Positions 60,354 through 64,000 of a stretch of 64,000 bases of DNA are shown here, piece by piece. A program made the position numbers and the translations under genes. Positions within the stretch are counted from its first letter, which is position 1. The number at the start of each line of letters is the position of its first letter. The DNA comes from Indolivaga capnocytophagoides DSM 22835 (lineage in GTDB: Bacteria > Bacteroidota > Bacteroidia > Bacteroidales > Dysgonomonadaceae), in contig NZ_KE384529.1 in the NCBI RefSeq assembly GCF_000426485.1, positions 62,001-126,000 on the forward strand. The letters are read 5' to 3'. A model generated the notes under the pieces. The model was not told the origin of the DNA and searched no databases. It saw nothing but the letters and a program-made list of their open reading frames with translations.

Positions 60354-62408
60354 ATGAAAAAATTGTATTATTTACCATTCGCATTCTTAGCCGTAACAGC
60401 TGTTGCTGCCATAGGATGTAAACAAAAGGCGAAAGCCGAGGAGGAGGTTGTCGTGGAAAAAGGACTCGACTTAAACAATTTAGATACTACTGCTAATCCA
60501 GGTACTAGTTTCTTTCGTTATGCAACAGGAGGTTGGTCAGATGCCAATCCTATCCCCGATGAGTATTCACGTTACGGATCTTTTGACCAACTGCGTGAAA
60601 ACAATCAGAAACAGATCAAAGATCTGATTGAAGAGCTAGGTAAGACCGAACATAACTCCGGATCAACTGCTCAGAAAATCGGAGATCTGTATAAGATAGG
60701 GATGGATAGTGTGAAATTAAACAAAGACGGGGCTGCACCAATTAAAGACCAGCTGGCTGAAATAGAAGCAGCTAAAACCGTTGAAGATATTATCACTCTA
60801 TCTGCAAAAATCAGACACTATACATCTGCTCCATTCTTTGGATTCTATGTAGGTGCAGATGATATGAATAGCTCGATAAACATAGCTCATATCTACCAAA
60901 GTGGATTGGGACTTGGCGAAAGAGATTATTATGTTGCTACAGATGCAACATCTAAGGCTCTCCGTGAAGGATACGTAAAACTGATACAAACTCAGTTTGT
61001 AAATGCCGGGTACTCGGCAGCCAATGCAAAAACTGCATCGGAAGCTATAATGAAAATAGAAACGGCTTTAGCTAAAGCTCATTTCGAAAAAGAGAAAACC
61101 CGTATCCCTGAGCTAAACTATCACAAAATGCAGGTGGCCAGTTTGAATGATTCAGTAGCCAAATTCGACTGGAATCTATTCTTCACATCTGTAGGAGCAA
61201 AAGACCTTAAAGAATTGAATGTATCTCAGATTGAACCTATAGCAGCTGCGATAAAATTAATTCAGGCGACCCCAGTAAAAGATTCCAAAGCATATTTGTC
61301 TTGGTGCTTAATAAATGCATCTGCTAAATATCTTAGTGATAATTTTGTCAATGCTAACTTCGAATTTTACGGAAAACAACTTAGCGGAAGCAAAGTAATT
61401 CAACCCCGCTGGAAACGTACTGTAAATACAATCAACGAATCACTAGGTGAAGAAGTCGGTCAAATGTATGTTGAAAAATACTTCCCGCCTAAAGCGAAAG
61501 AACGTATGCTTAACCTTGTGAAGAACCTACAAGAATCATTGAGCGAACGTATCAACAACCTCGAATGGATGAGCAAAGAAACTAAAGCTAAAGCTCAGGA
61601 AAAATTAGGTACTTTCATCGTGAAAATCGGTTATCCTGACAAATGGAGAGACATTTCGTCTCTTACAATCAAAGACGACAGCTATTGGGCAAATATGACC
61701 CGTTCATCTGAATACGAATTCAACTTCATGCTAGGCAAACTAGGCAAGCCTGTTGACCGCGCAGAATGGCTAATGTCACCTCAGACCGTAAATGCTTATT
61801 ATAATCCAACTACCAACGAAATCTGTTTCCCTGCCGGTATACTTCAACCTCCATTCTTCTATATGAATGCGGATGATGCTGTTAATTATGGAGCTATCGG
61901 TGTCGTAATAGGACACGAAATGACTCACGGATTTGACGATCAAGGTCGTAAATACGACAAGAATGGTAATATGTCTGATTGGTGGACTGCCGAAGATGCC
62001 AAGAAATTTGAAGAAAGAGCTAAGGTTCTTTCAGATTTCTTCGATAATATAAAAGTACTTGGCGACCTTCATGCCAATGGTAAATTTACTTTAGGAGAAA
62101 ATATTGCTGATCAGGGCGGACTTCAGGTTTCATATTATGCATTCATGAAAACAAGAGACGGTAAATCTACAGAAAAGATCGATGGATTTACTCCTCAACA
62201 ACGTTTCTTCCTTGCATATGCAAATCTTTGGGCTGGTAATATCAGAGATGCGGAAATAACCCGATTAACAAAGATAGACCCTCATGCCCTTGGAAAATGG
62301 CGTGTGGATGGAGCTCTTCCACAGGTTGAATCTTGGTATAAAGCATTCAACATTACAGAAACAGACTCTCTTTTCATACCAAAAGAAAAACGAGTATCTA
62401 TCTGGTAA
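60354..62408 (+). CDS. M13-family metallopeptidase lipoprotein (PepO/neprilysin-like)
   Basis: 684-residue zinc endopeptidase. The lipoprotein signal LYYLPFAFLAVTAVAAIGC gives Cys22. The mature protein starts an M13 N-domain (PGTSFFRYATGGWSDANPIPDEYSRYGSFDQL). The catalytic site is VVIGHEMTHGFDDQGRKYD with His521, Glu522 and His525; the third zinc ligand Glu582 is in GENIADQGGL. NAYYNPTTNEICFPAGILQPPFF is the conserved substrate-side stretch. M13 enzymes cleave peptides up to about 40 residues; PepO of Porphyromonas is a relative. It is one base after the acyltransferase stop. Its TAA begins a palindrome-like TAAGGTCACAGACTT. Confidence 0.94.
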   Translation: MKKLYYLPFAFLAVTAVAAIGCKQKAKAEEEVVVEKGLDLNNLDTTANPGTSFFRYATGGWSDANPIPDEYSRYGSFDQLRENNQKQIKDLIEELGKTEHNSGSTAQKIGDLYKIGMDSVKLNKDGAAPIKDQLAEIEAAKTVEDIITLSAKIRHYTSAPFFGFYVGADDMNSSINIAHIYQSGLGLGERDYYVATDATSKALREGYVKLIQTQFVNAGYSAANAKTASEAIMKIETALAKAHFEKEKTRIPELNYHKMQVASLNDSVAKFDWNLFFTSVGAKDLKELNVSQIEPIAAAIKLIQATPVKDSKAYLSWCLINASAKYLSDNFVNANFEFYGKQLSGSKVIQPRWKRTVNTINESLGEEVGQMYVEKYFPPKAKERMLNLVKNLQESLSERINNLEWMSKETKAKAQEKLGTFIVKIGYPDKWRDISSLTIKDDSYWANMTRSSEYEFNFMLGKLGKPVDRAEWLMSPQTVNAYYNPTTNEICFPAGILQPPFFYMNADDAVNYGAIGVVIGHEMTHGFDDQGRKYDKNGNMSDWWTAEDAKKFEERAKVLSDFFDNIKVLGDLHANGKFTLGENIADQGGLQVSYYAFMKTRDGKSTEKIDGFTPQQRFFLAYANLWAGNIRDAEITRLTKIDPHALGKWRVDGALPQVESWYKAFNITETDSLFIPKEKRVSIW

Positions 62409-62420
62409 GGTCACAGACTT
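62406..62420. repeat. Palindrome-family copy at the M13 stop
   Basis: TAAGGTCACAGACTT: stop codon plus left arm AAGGTC and an imperfect right arm. Confidence 0.4.
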
Positions 62421-62447
62421 TTATTTAGACCAAAACCTATAACAAAA

Positions 62448-62482
62448 AAGAGCAGATGAATAGCTATTCATCTGCTCTTCTC
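62448..62482 (+). terminator. Intrinsic terminator after the M13 peptidase gene
   Basis: AGAGCAGATGAATA pairs exactly with TATTCATCTGCTCT around GC, preceded by an A run and followed by TCTCAT. Confidence 0.8.
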
Positions 62483-62607
62483 ATATGTATAATGATCAGA
62501 AACCATTTTTAAGTAAAAAAAGGCGGTTTTCAGCCGAATAAACCATAAATTAGCATCATATTTGATGTGATCTGAAAAGAGCATCAAGAAAGATTCAAGT
62601 TATAGTA

Positions 62608-63726
62608 ATGGAATTTAGCAAACATACGGAATACAATATTTTAGATTCTCTGATAGATAATAACATACATTTTGCTTTATACAGATTGCCGAAAACAAAT
62701 ACGATCAACCTGATAATGCAAAAATCAGATATCACCCAAACATTCTCCAATTTATCTGAACTGAACGGAAAAAACGGATTTACAATTGTACCATATCAGA
62801 TAACGGGTAGTACTCCTGTTATATTAATAAAACCGGATGTAATCCTGAATAACGAACAGAACATACTGGACTATATAAAAAAGCTGGATTTACATCAGAA
62901 AAATGGGTACAGACCTGCGTCTTATCCTGATAAAGAAGACTGTAATTCATTTGAGAGGTATTGCAAAGTTTACGATTTATTTCAAGAAGAATTGGAATCG
63001 GGAAAATGTACAAAACTAGTGTTGTCAAGGACTTTTGACATTGATAAAGGAGACCGTTTCTCAGCAGGAGCTTCATTTGCCAAGGCTTGTTCAAAATACC
63101 CGAATAGCTTTATATATCTATGCCATACTCCTATTTCAGGAACCTGGTTGGGATGCTCTCCGGAACGACTGATATCGGGTCAAGATAATCAATGGATCAC
63201 TGATGCACTAGCCGGAACACAGAAAGCTGAATCGGATATAGCGTCAGCTGTTTGGGACGATAAGAATAAACTCGAGCAGCAGATTGTTGCCGATTATATG
63301 CATCAGCAATTACAGAAAGCAGGTATAACATCATCTCATAACAATGTGGAAACCATCCAAGCCGGAAATCTATTGCATTTGAGAAGTGAGTTTTCGTTTC
63401 ATTTAGATAACCCTTCCCAGATAGGACATGTGCTGGACTTACTACATCCAAGTCCGGCAATAAACGGATTCCCTAAAGAAGAAGCCTTTAATTTCATTCT
63501 TGATAATGAAGGATATAACCGGAGCTATTACTCAGGATTTATAGGAAATCTGAATACAGAAGAAAGAACCGATCTGTATGTCAATCTGAGATGTATGCAA
63601 ATATTTGACAACAAATTAAGATTATATGCAGGTGGAGGCATACTTCCCTCTTCTGATTTATTTTCGGAATGGAAAGAAACCGAAAATAAACTGCAGACAA
63701 TTATCTCTATTATAGAAAATATCTGA
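62608..63726 (+). CDS. menF: Isochorismate synthase
   Basis: Converts chorismate to isochorismate, the first step of menaquinone synthesis. 372 residues of the chorismate-binding fold: KLVLSRTFDIDKG, GTWLGCSPERLISG, ALAGTQKAES (the LAGT of isochorismate synthases), LHPSPAINGFPKEEAFNFI, NRSYYSGFIGNLN and DLYVNLRCMQIFDNKLRLYAGGGI. It is one base upstream of menD, so the two form the start of a men operon. A near -7 element (CATATTTG) lies about 50 bases upstream. Confidence 0.94.
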   Translation: MEFSKHTEYNILDSLIDNNIHFALYRLPKTNTINLIMQKSDITQTFSNLSELNGKNGFTIVPYQITGSTPVILIKPDVILNNEQNILDYIKKLDLHQKNGYRPASYPDKEDCNSFERYCKVYDLFQEELESGKCTKLVLSRTFDIDKGDRFSAGASFAKACSKYPNSFIYLCHTPISGTWLGCSPERLISGQDNQWITDALAGTQKAESDIASAVWDDKNKLEQQIVADYMHQQLQKAGITSSHNNVETIQAGNLLHLRSEFSFHLDNPSQIGHVLDLLHPSPAINGFPKEEAFNFILDNEGYNRSYYSGFIGNLNTEERTDLYVNLRCMQIFDNKLRLYAGGGILPSSDLFSEWKETENKLQTIISIIENI

Positions 63727-63727
63727 T

Positions 63728-64000
63728 ATGTTTTCAACAAAAAAGAACATATTACAAACAGCAGCATTGCTTAAAGCATATGGGATAAAGCATATTGTTT
63801 TATCTCCGGGTTCTCGTAATGCACCTTTGATGCAGACTTTTTCGCAAGAGCCGTTCTTTGATTGTCATGTTATTGTTGACGAACGGAACGCTGCATTCTA
63901 TGCTCTTGGCATCATACAAGCCAAACAATGTCCTGTAGCGATATGCTGTACTTCAGGTTCAGCCTTGCTAAATTATGCTCCGGCGGTGAGTGAGGCATTT
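63728..64000 (+). CDS. menD: MenD (SEPHCHC synthase), N-terminal part
   Basis: Thiamine-diphosphate enzyme joining isochorismate and 2-oxoglutarate in menaquinone synthesis. Only the first 91 residues lie in the window; the frame is open to the right edge. KNILQTAALLKAYGIKHIVLSPGSRNAPLM and HVIVDERNAAFYALGIIQAKQCPVAICCTSGSALLNYAPAVSEAF are characteristic MenD N-terminal stretches (SPGSRN; DER; TSGSA). ATG 63728 is one base after the menF stop. Confidence 0.96.
   Translation, partial: MFSTKKNILQTAALLKAYGIKHIVLSPGSRNAPLMQTFSQEPFFDCHVIVDERNAAFYALGIIQAKQCPVAICCTSGSALLNYAPAVSEAF

Noticed and set aside
1-64000. CRISPR arrays, transposons, prophage, tRNA or rRNA genes
   Set aside because: No regularly spaced direct repeats, transposase or integrase motifs, or tRNA/rRNA sequences were recognised on either strand.

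Overview
The window is a 64 kb stretch of an AT-rich Bacteroidales chromosome. It most resembles Dysgonomonas/Parabacteroides-type genomes, but that is inference from gene content, not a database match. The signs are Bacteroidetes -7 elements (TAnnTTTG), frequent TTG/GTG starts with A-rich leaders, Rho with a long disordered insertion, a GldF-GldG fusion, the N-acylornithine type of carbamoyltransferase (argF'), PorT, a DUF3836 protein, a TonB-dependent receptor and a 2-oxoacid:ferredoxin oxidoreductase. It is mostly core chromosome. I found no rRNA, tRNA, CRISPR array, transposase or prophage.

Layout. 0-7 kb: end of a PpiD-like chaperone, nth, a glycosyltransferase, a ferredoxin, porT, an orphan Imm33/DUF2185 gene, two tandem L,D-transpeptidases and class I aldolase fbaB. 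7-13 kb: a PEPCK-fold P-loop protein and putA. 13-23 kb: an M64 peptidase, a TamB-like protein, a THUMP-like methyltransferase, tilS and a TPR protein. 23-33 kb: rho, a cation efflux gene, a GH28 pectinase, rpsA, an aminotransferase with an acyltransferase, and mscL. 33-39 kb: an unknown membrane-anchored protein, a HAD protein next to gldFG, a nitroreductase and a DUF3836 protein. 39-47 kb: recJ, a metallo-beta-lactamase-fold lipoprotein and recQ in one operon, then a TonB receptor. 47-52 kb: the four-subunit 2-oxoacid oxidoreductase operon and der. 52-64 kb: a lipoprotein, an AsmA protein, an ABC-F ATPase, a 39-residue lipoprotein, argF' with an acyltransferase and an M13 peptidase, then menF and the start of menD.

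The most unusual signal lies between the genes. A palindrome with consensus TAAGGTCTGAGACCTTA recurs, exact or degenerate, at about 15 sites. It sits a few bases before start codons (fbaB, M64 peptidase, tilS, GH28) or flush against stop codons, where its outer arm supplies the TAA (vorB, korB, gldFG, recQ, GH28, M13). Several copies share more flanking sequence, so this may be a dispersed element of roughly 50-100 bp. A second, smaller family (AAAGGTTACAAAAGTTACAG) occurs at three intergenic sites.

Gene-level oddities: a TamB reading frame whose membrane anchor lies upstream of any usual start codon; Thr at position 90 of ArgF', where Pro or Glu sets substrate choice in studied enzymes; a RecQ whose zinc module is displaced by about 160 residues; a HAD protein with DxN in place of DxD; and a strong terminator inside the 2-oxoacid oxidoreductase operon. 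No calculation or search was run. All family calls come from reading motifs.
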